Assembly: GCF_002149015.1 (NCBI RefSeq)
Contig: NZ_NGFO01000023.1
Coordinates: 1-64,000 of the forward strand
Source: Gordonia lacunae
GTDB taxonomy: Bacteria; Actinomycetota; Actinomycetes; Mycobacteriales; Mycobacteriaceae
Direction: 5' to 3'
DNA length: 64,000 bases
Below are positions 42,397 through 51,505 of this stretch, in pieces; within the stretch, counting starts at the first letter, position 1, and every line of letters begins with the position of its first letter. A model generated the notes under the pieces. That model saw only the letters and a program-made list of their open reading frames with translations. It searched no databases and was not told the DNA's origin. Both the position numbers and the translations under genes were made by a program.

Positions 42397-44487
42397 GTGC
42401 GTATTCCGTTGCAGCTGTTCATGTCCACCGGCGAGGATGCCGGGCGTTCATCCCGCGCCTACGTGACCTGCCGCTACAAATGCGGCGACGCGTGCCGCCA
42501 CGATCCGGGAAACACCAGCGACAACACCTACTTCCGAGACGTCGTTCGGACGGCGGTGTCGCGTCGCAGCGTCCTCAAGACCTCGGCCGGCGCAGCCGTG
42601 GCGGTCGGTGCGACGTCGCTCCTGGCCGCGTGCGGGGATTCCGGGTCGTCGAACTCGGCCTCGGCGAGCAGCACCACGTCTGGAGATGCACTGCCCGGCA
42701 TGAGGTTCGATGCCGTGGCACCGAACACCGAGGACGCCGTGGTGATCCCGGACGGGTACCGCCAGGAGGTCGTGATCAGATGGGGTGACCCGGTTCTGCC
42801 CGGCGCTCCCGAGTTCGACTTCGCCAACCAGACCCCGGAGGCTCAGGCCGGGCAATTCGGGTTCAACAACGACTTCGCGGGACTGATCCCGGTGGACGGG
42901 GTCGCCGACCACCACTACCTGGTCGCCAACCTCGAGTATCCGACCGAGCCGTTCATGTTCGCGGGGTACATCGACGGCGAACCCACCGAACAACAGGCCA
43001 GGATCGCGATGGCGTCGGTCGGCATCGCGATCGTCGAGGTCACATCGAAGGCCGGGACCGGTGCACTCACACCCGTTGTGGGCCCGCGCAACCGGCGCCT
43101 CACCGCCTCCAGCCCGTTCCGCCTGACGGGACCTGCCGCCGGCAGCGAGTTCGTCAAGACCGCAGCCGACCCGGCCGGGACCACCGTCCTGGGGACCTTC
43201 GCGAACTGCTCCGGCGGACTGACCCCGTGGGGCACCATGCTCTCCGGCGAGGAGAACTTCAACAACTACTTCGCCAACCCGAGCACGATCACCGACCCCA
43301 AGGCCGCCGAGCGACTCGAACGCTACTCGTTCGACGACGACGGGGACGAGCACCACTGGGGACGGTTCGACAGACGCTTCGATCTGGCTGTCGAGCCGAA
43401 CGAGGGCAATCGCTTCGGCTACATCGTCGAGGTCGACCCGCACGACCCGAATGCCGTTCCGGTCAAACATAGTTCGATGGGCCGCTTCAAGCACGAGTCG
43501 GCGAACATCTACGTCGTCGGCAGCGGGCCGGACAAGGACACCGTCGTCGCGTACAGCGGCGACGACGAGCGGTTCGAGTACATCTACAAGTTCGTGTCGA
43601 GCCGGAAGATGAAGTCCGGACTGTCGAAGACCGCGCGCGAGCACAACATGGGCATCCTCGACGAGGGCACCCTCTACGTCGCCACCTTCACCGGGGACTC
43701 CCCCGACCCCGTCGACGGTTCCGGAACCCCGCCCGCCTCAGGAAAATTCGCAGGTAAGGGATCGTGGAAGCCCTTGTTGACGGTCAACGCCGACGGGTCG
43801 GCGCGCTCCTACATCCCGGGGATGACACCCGCTGAGGTGGCGGTCTTCACGCGACAGGCCGCCGACACCGTCGGCGCGACCAAGATGGACCGGCCCGAGG
43901 ACATCGAGCCGAACCCGAAGACCGGCAAGGTGTACTGCGCACTGACGAACAACGACGACCGCGGCACCGACGGGAAGGCCGCCGCCGACGCGGTGAATCC
44001 CCGCAACGAGAACAAGAACGGCCAGGTTCTCGAGATGACCGACGACCACACCGGCACCGAATTCACCTGGGAACTCCTGCTGGTGTGTGGCGATCCCGGC
44101 GCTGCGGACACCTACTACGGCGGCTTCGACAAGACCAAGGTCAGCGCCATCTCCTGTCCGGACAACGTCGCCTTCGATCCGCACGGGAACCTGTGGATCT
44201 CGACCGACGGCAACGCACTCGACAGCAACGATGGGCTGTTCGCGGTCGCGCTCGACGGCGAGCGGCGCGGGGAGACCAAGCAGTTCCTGACCGTGCCCAA
44301 GGGCGGTGAGACCTGCGGTCCGATCATCGACACCGATCGCGTCCTCATCGCGGTCCAGCACCCGGGTGAACTCGACGATCACTCCGCCGACAACCCGGCG
44401 TCGCACTGGCCCGATGGCGGTGACTCCCAGCCGCGACCCGCAGTCGTCGCCGTGTGGCGGGACGGTGGCGCCGAGATCGGCGTCTGA
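42397..44487 (+). CDS. phoX: PhoX-family alkaline phosphatase, Tat-exported
   Basis: 696-residue PhoX (DUF839) phosphatase, which releases phosphate from esters outside the membrane using Ca and Fe cofactors. A long N-terminus with conserved cysteines (CRYKCGDACRHDPGNTSDN) precedes the twin-arginine motif SRRSVLK and a hydrophobic stretch ending LLAACGDSG, a likely lipobox. Family motifs are TPWGTMLSGEENFNNYF, GRFKHESANIYV and CPDNVAFDPHGNLWISTDG. The start is a GTG at 42397, with aggag 8-12 bp upstream. A strong terminator hairpin follows. Phosphate-starvation control is likely for the family; no PHO-type box was identified. Confidence 0.93.
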   Translation: MRIPLQLFMSTGEDAGRSSRAYVTCRYKCGDACRHDPGNTSDNTYFRDVVRTAVSRRSVLKTSAGAAVAVGATSLLAACGDSGSSNSASASSTTSGDALPGMRFDAVAPNTEDAVVIPDGYRQEVVIRWGDPVLPGAPEFDFANQTPEAQAGQFGFNNDFAGLIPVDGVADHHYLVANLEYPTEPFMFAGYIDGEPTEQQARIAMASVGIAIVEVTSKAGTGALTPVVGPRNRRLTASSPFRLTGPAAGSEFVKTAADPAGTTVLGTFANCSGGLTPWGTMLSGEENFNNYFANPSTITDPKAAERLERYSFDDDGDEHHWGRFDRRFDLAVEPNEGNRFGYIVEVDPHDPNAVPVKHSSMGRFKHESANIYVVGSGPDKDTVVAYSGDDERFEYIYKFVSSRKMKSGLSKTAREHNMGILDEGTLYVATFTGDSPDPVDGSGTPPASGKFAGKGSWKPLLTVNADGSARSYIPGMTPAEVAVFTRQAADTVGATKMDRPEDIEPNPKTGKVYCALTNNDDRGTDGKAAADAVNPRNENKNGQVLEMTDDHTGTEFTWELLLVCGDPGAADTYYGGFDKTKVSAISCPDNVAFDPHGNLWISTDGNALDSNDGLFAVALDGERRGETKQFLTVPKGGETCGPIIDTDRVLIAVQHPGELDDHSADNPASHWPDGGDSQPRPAVVAVWRDGGAEIGV

Positions 44488-44508
44488 CCCGCTCCTCCTC
44501 GTTTCGAG

Positions 44509-44548
44509 CACCCCCGAGTGTCGGCCTGCGCGGCCGGTCTCGGGGGTG
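44509..44548 (+). terminator. Intrinsic terminator after phoX
   Basis: cacccccgag (44509-44518) pairs perfectly with ctcgggggtg (44539-44548). The loop itself can fold (ggcctgcgcggcc), and TTTCC follows. It lies 22 bp after the phoX stop. Confidence 0.8.
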
Positions 44549-44625
44549 TTTCCACTTCACTCACCGACAGGCCGCGCATCGACAACCCGTTCACCTCGCG
44601 TTTTCCGTTCTTCCGATCACTTCCG

Positions 44626-44657
44626 GACAGTCGTCAAGTTTTTTCTTGACGACTGTC
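44626..44657. promoter_or_regulatory. Perfect 13-bp inverted repeat at the promoter of the SDR-ligase operon
   Basis: gacagtcgtcaag (44626-44638), six T residues, then cttgacgactgtc (44645-44657). The right arm contains ttgacg, a good -35 hexamer, followed by tagtgt near 44671. A perfect 32-bp dyad on the -35 is a typical repressor operator; the TetR gene at 48413, last in this gene group, is the obvious candidate. Confidence 0.65.
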
Positions 44658-44760
44658 AAGAGTTCGCCCTAGTGTGGCGTGCAGCACATGTTGTCTCGAC
44701 TGTGTCTTGCTTCGCCGCCTGACGCCGACGGCCCTGGCGGTTCTCACTGGAGGTGTAACG

Positions 44761-45564
44761 ATGACGAGCTATGACCTGACCGGACGGACGGCACTGGTCA
44801 CCGGTGGCGCGCAGGGTCTCGGCGCCGGAATGGCCGAAGCACTGGCCGCAGCGGGTGCCTCCGTCGCGATCGGCGACGTGAACTCGGACGGCGGCCAGCA
44901 GACGGTCGAGGCCCTGCGTGCGAAAGGCGCCAAGGCCGAGTTCGTCTCGCTCGATGTCACCGACGATTCGGCTTGGGAAGCCGCCGTGGCGTCCACCGTC
45001 GAATCGCTCGGCGGCCTGGACATCGTCGTGAACAACGCCGGCATCGAGGTGACGGACCTCCTGGTCGATCTCGACGCCGACGAGGCATCGAAGATGCTGG
45101 GCGTCAACGTGCTGGGCACTGCCCTCGGCATCAAACACGCGTTTCGGGCGATGCGGCCCGGCGGGCTCGCGGGCACGGGCGGTGCGGTCGTGAACATCGC
45201 ATCCGTCGCTGCGACAATCGCTTTCCCGGGAATCAGCGTCTACTCCGCAACGAAATCGGGGATCGATCGCCTCACCCGCGTCGCGGCCGCGGAGTCGGGC
45301 AAGTTGGGGTACGGCGTCCGCGTCAACTCGATCTATCCCGCACTCACCCCGACCGCGATGGGCAACAAGCTCGCCGTCGAGACCGCGGCGCTGGGGCTGT
45401 TCGAGTCCCCGGAGGCGGCTGCACAGGCGGTCGCAGAGCTGACCCCCCTGGGCCGACTCGGGCAGGTCGACGACATGGCCGACGCCGTGGTCTTCCTCGT
45501 CTCCGACGCCGCGAAGTTCATCACCGGCGCCGGCCTGCCGGTCGACGGCGGGATGGGGATGTAG
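44761..45564 (+). CDS. Short-chain dehydrogenase/reductase
   Basis: 267-residue classical SDR. Cofactor motif TGGAQGLGAGMAEAL, acidic residue at the end of strand 2 (IGDVNSD, NAD-type), NNAG in VNNAGIEV, catalytic Ser in VNIASVAAT and YSATK. The ATG at 44761 follows ggaggtgta. It opens an operon with a saccharopine-dehydrogenase-like reductase and an acyl-CoA ligase, with a TetR gene at the end; such sets often degrade steroid, lipid or terpenoid side chains, but the substrate is not evident. Confidence 0.9.
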   Translation: MTSYDLTGRTALVTGGAQGLGAGMAEALAAAGASVAIGDVNSDGGQQTVEALRAKGAKAEFVSLDVTDDSAWEAAVASTVESLGGLDIVVNNAGIEVTDLLVDLDADEASKMLGVNVLGTALGIKHAFRAMRPGGLAGTGGAVVNIASVAATIAFPGISVYSATKSGIDRLTRVAAAESGKLGYGVRVNSIYPALTPTAMGNKLAVETAALGLFESPEAAAQAVAELTPLGRLGQVDDMADAVVFLVSDAAKFITGAGLPVDGGMGM

Positions 45565-45634
45565 CAGACCGTCGAACTCCGCTCGCCACAACGCTTTCCA
45601 CGAACCATCCGCACCAGACCCGAGGAGTCCCACC

Positions 45635-46762
45635 ATGCCCACTGACAAGCGCGTCGTCGTCTACGGAGCGTCCGGTTACACCGGCCGGCTGATCTGTGAA
45701 TACCTGCGCGAGTACAACATCCCGTTCCTGGCCGCGGGACGCGACCACGCCCGATTGACGAGCGCGGTCGAGGCGGTGCCCGGCATCGACACCGTCGCCT
45801 ACGACATCGTCGAGGTCGAGCACACGGTCGAGGCACTCACCGAGGCGTTCCGCGGTGCCGACGTCGTGCTCAACACGGTCGGGCCGTTCGCCCGCTACGG
45901 TCACGAGGTCGTCCAGGCCTGCCTGGAGATCGGGGCACACTACACCGACACCAACGGCGAGCAGAACTGGATGATCGACGCCGAGGCCCAGTACGGTGCC
46001 GAGTTCGCCTCGCGCGAACTGGTGTTGACCCCCGGCCTGGCACAGATGTACTCGATCGGCGAGATCGCGGCGAACATCTGCCTGGAGAACCCGGGACTGG
46101 ACACCCTCGACATCCAGGTGTTCTGGAAGGGCCACCCGACGGTCGCGTCGACCAACACGATCCTCACCAACGCGGCGTTCGCGAAGGCGTACTACCTCGA
46201 GGAGAACGAGTACGTCGAGTGGCCGGCGGATGAAGGTCTGTACACCGTGAGCGTGCCCGGTCAGCACGACCTCGGGCTCGCGCTTCCCTGGGGCGGTACG
46301 TCACACCCGGTGTGGTTCAAGAACGATCCGCGCGTGGCCACTGCCAAGGCACTCGGTGGCGTGTTCAATCGTCCGCTGATGCAGGGTGTCCCGGTCCTCG
46401 TCGCGGCTGCGCTCGAACAGATGGAGGGCAAGTCCGAGGAGGAGAAGTACCGCATCATCGATGAGCAGTCGGCCGCCATCCGCAGCGAGATGCCGCCTCG
46501 GGAGAATCCGCGTCTGAACACCTCGCTGGACTCGGTCTACGCATCGGGACCGCTCGGCCGGGCGCACTGTGTGATCCACGGAAACTCCAACTACAAGCAG
46601 ACCGCGTTGCTCAACGCGCACGCCGCCAATGAATTGCTGCAGGCACGACCGCGACGTGTCGGCTTCGTCTCCAGCTGCCAGGCGTTCGGACACCGCGAAC
46701 TGCTCGGCACCCTGCGCGCTTTCGGTCTGGTGCTGGACCCGATCGTGACCGTGCACCGCTGA
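45635..46762 (+). CDS. Saccharopine-dehydrogenase-family (enoyl-reductase-like) protein
   Basis: 375-residue Rossmann protein of the saccharopine dehydrogenase-like family. N-terminal VVVYGASGYTGRLICEYL, the second-strand segment FLAAGRDHARL, and GADVVLNTVGPFARYG are characteristic of the group that includes mycobacterial trans-acting enoyl reductases and many uncharacterised proteins. It is unlikely to make lysine. It lies 70 bp after the SDR gene and 7 bp before the acyl-CoA ligase gene, and so belongs to the same operon. Confidence 0.82.
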   Translation: MPTDKRVVVYGASGYTGRLICEYLREYNIPFLAAGRDHARLTSAVEAVPGIDTVAYDIVEVEHTVEALTEAFRGADVVLNTVGPFARYGHEVVQACLEIGAHYTDTNGEQNWMIDAEAQYGAEFASRELVLTPGLAQMYSIGEIAANICLENPGLDTLDIQVFWKGHPTVASTNTILTNAAFAKAYYLEENEYVEWPADEGLYTVSVPGQHDLGLALPWGGTSHPVWFKNDPRVATAKALGGVFNRPLMQGVPVLVAAALEQMEGKSEEEKYRIIDEQSAAIRSEMPPRENPRLNTSLDSVYASGPLGRAHCVIHGNSNYKQTALLNAHAANELLQARPRRVGFVSSCQAFGHRELLGTLRAFGLVLDPIVTVHR

Positions 46763-46769
46763 GGACGAC

Positions 46770-48299
46770 ATGCGACTCTCGGAGTATCTCGACAAGGGCG
46801 CCTCGCTGGGGCGCGACGCGCCGTGCCTGACCACCGGCGGGGTCACCTCGACCTATGGCGAGGTCCAGGACAGGTCGACGGCGATCGCGGGTGCGTTGCA
46901 ACACACCGGGATCGAGGCGGGAGATCGCGTCGCCGTCCTCTCGGCGAACGACCCGCTGGCCTTGACGTGCGTCTTCGGCATCTCGCGCGCCGGTGCGGTG
47001 TGGTGCCCGGTCAATCCCCGCAACGAGGCCGACGAGAACCGGCAGCTGTTCGACCTCTTCGGATGTCGGCTGCTGTTCTTCCAGGCGAAGTTCGCCGGTC
47101 TGGTCGAGAAGATCAGAGATCAGCTGCCGCAGCTGGACTGGCTGATCTGTCTCGACGGTGAGGTGGACTGGGCGACCTCGTTCGACGGCTGGCTCGACGC
47201 GCACCGCGCGGAACCGGACGAGAGCCGACGGCCCGACGGCGGCCTGTGCATGCTGGCCGGCACCGGCGGAACGACCGGGCGTCCGAAGGGGGTGCGACTG
47301 ACCGAGGACAACATGATGACCTCGACCGCGCTGGCGCTGATGAGTTACCCCTTCGGCGACCGTCCGCGCTATCTGGCGCTGGCCCCGCTGACCCACTCGG
47401 CGGGGGTGCTGACGTTTCCCATCCTCAGCCTCGGCGGCGAGGTCGTGATCATGCCGGCGCCCGACATCGGCGAGTTCCTGGCGCTGATCGAGCGGCATCG
47501 GATCACGCACGCCTTCCTGCCACCGACAGTGATCTACGGGGTCTTGGACCACCCTGATCTCGACGATCGGGACCTGTCGTCGTTGCGGTGCCTCTGGTAC
47601 GGCGCCGCGCCGATGTCACCGACGCGACTCGAGGAAGCGCTGACCCGCATCGGTCCCGTGCTCGGCCAGTTGTTCGGTCAGACCGAGGCGCCGAACATGA
47701 TCGCGACCCTCGCACCCGCCGAACACTTCCACGACGACGGGACGATGGCGACCGAGCGGTTCAGTTCGGCGGGTCAGCCGACACCGCTGACCACGGTGGC
47801 GATCATGGGTGCGGACGGAACCCTGCTGGGACGGGGTGAACGCGGCGAAATCGTCGTCCGCGGCCCGCTGGTGATGGACGGCTATCACGAGAACCCCGAG
47901 GCGACGGCCGAGGTGAGTGCGCACGGCTGGCACCACACCGGGGACATCGGCTACCTCGACGACGACGGATACCTCTTCGTCGTCGACCGGGCCAAGGACA
48001 TGATCATCACGGGTGGATTCAACGTCTACTCGGCCGAGGTCGAGCAGGCGCTCCTCGCGCACCCGGCGGTGAAGGACTCCGCTGTCATCGGTCTGCCCGA
48101 TCCCAAGTGGGGCGAACGCGTGACCGCCGCGGTGGAACTGCGCGCGGGTCACGATGTCGACGCCGCGGAGCTCATCGCCTTCGTCAAGGAACGGATCGGC
48201 AGCGTGAAGGCTCCGAAGGAGATCGAGATCTGGACCGAACTGCCTCGTTCGAAGGTGGGCAAGATCCTGAAAACCGAGGTCCGAGGCGCTTTCGGCTAG
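46770..48299 (+). CDS. Acyl-CoA synthetase (AMP-binding, FadD-type)
   Basis: 509-residue ANL ligase. P-loop LAGTGGTTGRPKGVRL, motif LGQLFGQTEAPNM, hinge YLFVVDRAKDMIITGGFNVY and C-terminal Lys in PRSKVGKILKTE. Length and the RAKDMI hinge fit medium- or long-chain and aromatic acid ligases. The ATG at 46770 is 7 bp after the previous stop. A perfect hairpin after the gene separates it from the TetR gene. It would activate the acid produced or used by the two reductases. Confidence 0.9.
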   Translation: MRLSEYLDKGASLGRDAPCLTTGGVTSTYGEVQDRSTAIAGALQHTGIEAGDRVAVLSANDPLALTCVFGISRAGAVWCPVNPRNEADENRQLFDLFGCRLLFFQAKFAGLVEKIRDQLPQLDWLICLDGEVDWATSFDGWLDAHRAEPDESRRPDGGLCMLAGTGGTTGRPKGVRLTEDNMMTSTALALMSYPFGDRPRYLALAPLTHSAGVLTFPILSLGGEVVIMPAPDIGEFLALIERHRITHAFLPPTVIYGVLDHPDLDDRDLSSLRCLWYGAAPMSPTRLEEALTRIGPVLGQLFGQTEAPNMIATLAPAEHFHDDGTMATERFSSAGQPTPLTTVAIMGADGTLLGRGERGEIVVRGPLVMDGYHENPEATAEVSAHGWHHTGDIGYLDDDGYLFVVDRAKDMIITGGFNVYSAEVEQALLAHPAVKDSAVIGLPDPKWGERVTAAVELRAGHDVDAAELIAFVKERIGSVKAPKEIEIWTELPRSKVGKILKTEVRGAFG

Positions 48300-48321
48300 C
48301 CGGATCGGAACCCGCCGAGCG

Positions 48322-48366
48322 CCCACCCTGCCGGACGCGGACAAGCGTCGAATCCGGCAGGGTGGG
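48322..48366. terminator. Hairpin between the ligase and TetR genes
   Basis: cccaccctgccgga (48322-48335) pairs perfectly with tccggcagggtggg (48353-48366), with a 17-nt loop. No T tract follows, so it would be a weak or factor-dependent terminator, or an operator for the TetR gene that starts 47 bp further on. Confidence 0.5.
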
Positions 48367-48412
48367 TACACTCGGGTCTCGAACTCCACGATTCCCCAGC
48401 AAGGACGGCGAG

Positions 48413-49042
48413 ATGACACAGGTCGTCGACCGACAGGCCCGCATCGAGGCCCGCTCACGCGACAAGTTCCAGGCGAAGCGCGACGAGCTGGCCATGGCGA
48501 CTCTGACGACGCTGGCCGAACTGGGGTACGCGCGGACGAGTCTGCGCGAGATCGCGCAGAATTCCGAGTACTCACACGGGGTCTTGCACTACTACTTCAC
48601 CGACAAACTCGATCTCATCGCCCACGCGGTGCGGCAGTACGAGGCCGTCTGCGTCACCCGCTACGACGAAGTCGTCGCCAACGCGGTCACCGCCACCCGG
48701 TTGCGCGACGAGTTCGCCGACACGTTCTTCGCCGGCATGCACTCCGAGGCGTCCATTCACCGGCTCTGGTACGACCTGCGCAATCAGAGCATGTTCGACG
48801 ACTCGTTCCGTGCGGACGTCATCGAGATCGAGAGCCGGCGCGAAGAGATGATCTGGCGCGTCGTGGACAGGTTCTGCGAGCTGTCGGGGAACCAGCCCGC
48901 GGTGACGCCCGCGGTCGCCTACATCGCACTCGACGGCATCTTCCAGCGTGGGCTGCTCAGCGAGATCGACGGTCGGCCCGACGGTGTAGCGAGCGCCCGA
49001 CGCGACCTCATCGCGTTCTTCGACGTCGTGGGGCACCGCTGA
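48413..49042 (+). CDS. TetR-family transcriptional regulator
   Basis: 209-residue TetR regulator with the helix-turn-helix at about residues 28-70 (LAELGYARTSLREIAQ then GVLHYYFTDKLDLIAHAV), and a long helical C-terminal domain. The ATG at 48413 has aaggacgg upstream. It ends the SDR / reductase / ligase group and probably represses it through the perfect dyad at 44626-44657. It precedes a MarR-MFS pair by 90 bp. Confidence 0.88.
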   Translation: MTQVVDRQARIEARSRDKFQAKRDELAMATLTTLAELGYARTSLREIAQNSEYSHGVLHYYFTDKLDLIAHAVRQYEAVCVTRYDEVVANAVTATRLRDEFADTFFAGMHSEASIHRLWYDLRNQSMFDDSFRADVIEIESRREEMIWRVVDRFCELSGNQPAVTPAVAYIALDGIFQRGLLSEIDGRPDGVASARRDLIAFFDVVGHR

Positions 49043-49094
49043 CCGTCTGACCAGTCGAGTCGCGCGTTCGTGCGCAGCATCACAGCACCCTGCC

Positions 49095-49121
49095 CTAATA
49101 CTTCGAAGTCCTAAGTATTAG
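49095..49121. promoter_or_regulatory. MarR-type operator dyad
   Basis: ctaatactt (49095-49103) and aagtattag (49113-49121) are perfect inverted arms with a 9-bp spacer, ending 11 bp before the MarR start. This AT-rich dyad stands out in GC-rich DNA and has the form of a MarR-family site controlling marR and the MFS gene. Confidence 0.7.
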
Positions 49122-49132
49122 ACTTTCTAAAC

Positions 49133-49606
49133 GTGCCCGCTTCCGACCCCGCCCAGCTCGCCCAGACCCTGCGGCCGACGATCACGAGGCTCTACCTCGC
49201 TCTTCGCCGGCGCGCACCGTCGGTCGAGCTGACCGCGGCGCAGATGTCCGCCCTGAGCGTCCTCGCCGACCACGGGTCGATGCGCATGGGTGAATTCGCC
49301 GACCGCGAATCCATCCGCATGCCGACAGCGACGTCGGTGATCGACGGACTCACGAAACACGAACTGGTCGAACGCAGTCCCGATCCCAACGACCGTCGAG
49401 CCGTGCTCGTCGGCCTCACCGAGCACGGGCGCACCCTCGTCCGGCAGATCCGCGAACAGCGCGACGTCATCCTGACCGGTGCACTCGCCGAACTCAGCGA
49501 TGAGCAGCGCGACGCCATCGCCGCGGCCGGACCGGCCCTGCAGGCCCTGCGCGACCAACTCGACAACCATCCGGCATCGCGCGCCGCATCCCCGGCGCGC
49601 GTGTGA
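49133..49606 (+). CDS. MarR-family transcriptional regulator
   Basis: 157-residue winged-helix regulator. The recognition region is MRMGEFADRESIRMPTATSV and the wing SPDPNDRRAVLVGLTEHGRT, both classic MarR. The GTG start at 49133 is close behind a perfect AT-rich dyad, so it is probably autoregulated. The MFS transporter gene follows 49 bp downstream; MarR-MFS pairs usually form drug or aromatic-acid export modules. Confidence 0.9.
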   Translation: MPASDPAQLAQTLRPTITRLYLALRRRAPSVELTAAQMSALSVLADHGSMRMGEFADRESIRMPTATSVIDGLTKHELVERSPDPNDRRAVLVGLTEHGRTLVRQIREQRDVILTGALAELSDEQRDAIAAAGPALQALRDQLDNHPASRAASPARV

Positions 49607-49655
49607 GCGGGCGGCCGCGGCGCCGGCCGACCCGCCTGATCTGGCAAAGGACCCC

Positions 49656-50942
49656 ATGACCGTCACCGAACACACCCCCAGCGGCACCGTCGCGAGCGGC
49701 GCCGACCAGGCCGCGGCCGAACCGTCGATGCTCGCCTCCCTCCGGGCGCAACCGCGCGCGGTGTGGATCACCGCATTCGCCGCCGTCATCGCCTTCATGG
49801 GCATCGGCCTCGTCGACCCGATCCTGCACAGCATCGCCGAAGCGCTGAACGCCCCGCCGGAGAAGCTCACCCTCCTGTTCGGTGTCTACGTCGGCGTCCA
49901 GTGCGTCGCGATGCTGCTGACCGGCTGGGCCGCATACCGTTTCGGCCCCCGGCGAACCCTCACCGTCGGGCTGGGACTCATCGTCGTCGCCGCCGGCGTC
50001 TCGGCCTTCGCCGACAACATCGACCAGCTCATCGCCTACCGGGTGATCTGGGGTCTCGGCAACGCGTTGTTCCTCGCCACCGCACTGGCTTTCATCGTCC
50101 AGTCCGCGGTCGGCAACCGCAACAGCGCCATCATGATGTACGAGGCCGCGCTGGGGATCGGGCTGGCCGTCGGCCCACTCCTGGGCGCCACTCTCGGCGA
50201 ATGGACGTGGCGCGCACCGTTTGCCGGAACTGCGCTGCTGATGCTGGCCGGTGCCGTTCTCTGTGCGGTCATGCTGCCCGCCGACGGCCCGCGATCCGAA
50301 CGGGTCCGGGTGCGGATCGTCGACCCGCTCAAGGTCCTGCGCAATCGCACGCTGTTCGTCACCTCCGTGGGTTCCGCCTTCTACACCGGCGCACTGTTCA
50401 CCGTGATCGCCTGGGCGCCCATCGCGATGGGTCTCCGGCCCATCTACGCGGGCCTGGTCTTCTTCGGCTGGGGCCTGCTCACCGCCGTCGCGGGCGTCTT
50501 CGTGGCACCGCTCCTGGCCAAGCTCGTCGGTGAGAAGGCCGGTGTCATGGTCGCCATCTCGACGTACGGACTGGTCATGGTGCTGGCCGGAATCGGCACG
50601 GCCACCGGACAGGTCTGGCTGATCGGTCTGGCCGTCATCCTCTCCGGCTTCCCCTCGGGCGTGCTCAACACCCTGTTCACCGACGTCGCGATGTCGGCGG
50701 TCGGCGGCGACACCCCGCGGTCGGTCTCGAGTGCCGGGTTCAGCTTCCTCCGCTGGATGGGCGCCGCCATCGCGGCCGTGCTGGTCGCCTACCTCGCGAA
50801 GTGGACCGGCTCGGAGGCGACGCCGTGGTGGTTCGCCACCGGATACTGCGTCGTCGCGCTCGGCGCGGTGTCGCTGGCGAAGGTCGCCCACGACCGCAAG
50901 GTCGCCGACGACGCCGCACTCATCGGAGCCGAGGAGTTCTGA
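49656..50942 (+). CDS. MFS efflux transporter
   Basis: 428-residue major facilitator with 12 predicted helices. ITAFAAVIAFMGIGLVDPIL begins helix 1, and the loop 2-3 motif is seen as AYRFGPRRTLTVG. The N-terminal 25 residues are cytoplasmic. It matches drug:H+ antiporters of the DHA1 type; the exported compound is unknown. It is controlled in all likelihood by the MarR gene 49 bp upstream. The ATG at 49656 follows aaagga. Confidence 0.9.
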   Translation: MTVTEHTPSGTVASGADQAAAEPSMLASLRAQPRAVWITAFAAVIAFMGIGLVDPILHSIAEALNAPPEKLTLLFGVYVGVQCVAMLLTGWAAYRFGPRRTLTVGLGLIVVAAGVSAFADNIDQLIAYRVIWGLGNALFLATALAFIVQSAVGNRNSAIMMYEAALGIGLAVGPLLGATLGEWTWRAPFAGTALLMLAGAVLCAVMLPADGPRSERVRVRIVDPLKVLRNRTLFVTSVGSAFYTGALFTVIAWAPIAMGLRPIYAGLVFFGWGLLTAVAGVFVAPLLAKLVGEKAGVMVAISTYGLVMVLAGIGTATGQVWLIGLAVILSGFPSGVLNTLFTDVAMSAVGGDTPRSVSSAGFSFLRWMGAAIAAVLVAYLAKWTGSEATPWWFATGYCVVALGAVSLAKVAHDRKVADDAALIGAEEF

Positions 50943-50989
50943 GCCTCCCGCACGCGCACCTTTCTGCTCCTGCGGTGCGAGCTGCGAGC

Positions 50990-51440
50990 GTCGCGACCTT
51001 CCCCCACCTAATCCGAAAGAACCACATGATTCCTGGTCCCTGAGGTGTGAGGAGCGATAGCGACGAGCCTCGAAGGGCCGGCGAGGCACGTCACCATGCC
51101 CTTCGTGGCTCGCTTCGCTCGCACCTCAGGGAGCAGAGAAGCAGGCCCCCGCCGCTCCGTCGGGCGGGCCCTTTCGTCGTCCACGACGGCCGAGCGTCAC
51201 CCCCGCTCCCTGAGGAGCGAGCTTGCGAGCGTCACGAAGGGTCCTGGTGAGATGCGTGGCAGACCCTTCGTGACGCGCCCTCCGCAAGCTCCGGACGCTC
51301 CTCAGGGCACGGCAACTGGTCTCTCCCTCCGCAAGCTCCGGACGCTCCTCAGGGCACGGCAACTGGTCGCCCCCTCCGCAAGCTCCGGCCGCTCCTCAGG
51401 GAACGGCGATTGGTCGCGCCTGGCACCCTCAGGGAGCAAA
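50990..51440. repeat. Palindromic repeat array D (variant hairpin plus 47-bp tandem units)
   Basis: This 563-bp gap holds no gene. From about 51034 to 51135 a variant palindrome reads tccctgaggtgtgaggagcg ... cgcacctcaggga. A GC-rich imperfect hairpin followed by ccctttcg lies at about 51142-51175 and may end MFS transcription. From 51209 the standard repeat begins (gctccctgaggagcgagctt, then cacgaagggtc ... gacccttcgtg), followed by three 47-bp units starting at 51278, 51325 and 51372, each with ccctccgcaagctccg. It ends near 51440, just before the EthD gene. Confidence 0.88.
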
Positions 51441-51505
51441 GGCGGGACGGGTGCGGATCTGCGAATCAATGACCGGCAGGCGGATCGCCCGGTACCGTCC
51501 GCGGG

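Noticed and set aside
44626-44657. Perfect dyad read as an intrinsic terminator because of its T6 loop
   Set aside because: The T run is in the loop, not after the stem; phoX already has a terminator at 44509-44548, and the dyad overlaps a plausible -35 element.
49494-51089. Minus-strand frame of about 531 residues across the MFS gene
   Set aside because: It overlaps a clear 12-helix transporter and reads as low-complexity Gly/Asp/Arg sequence.
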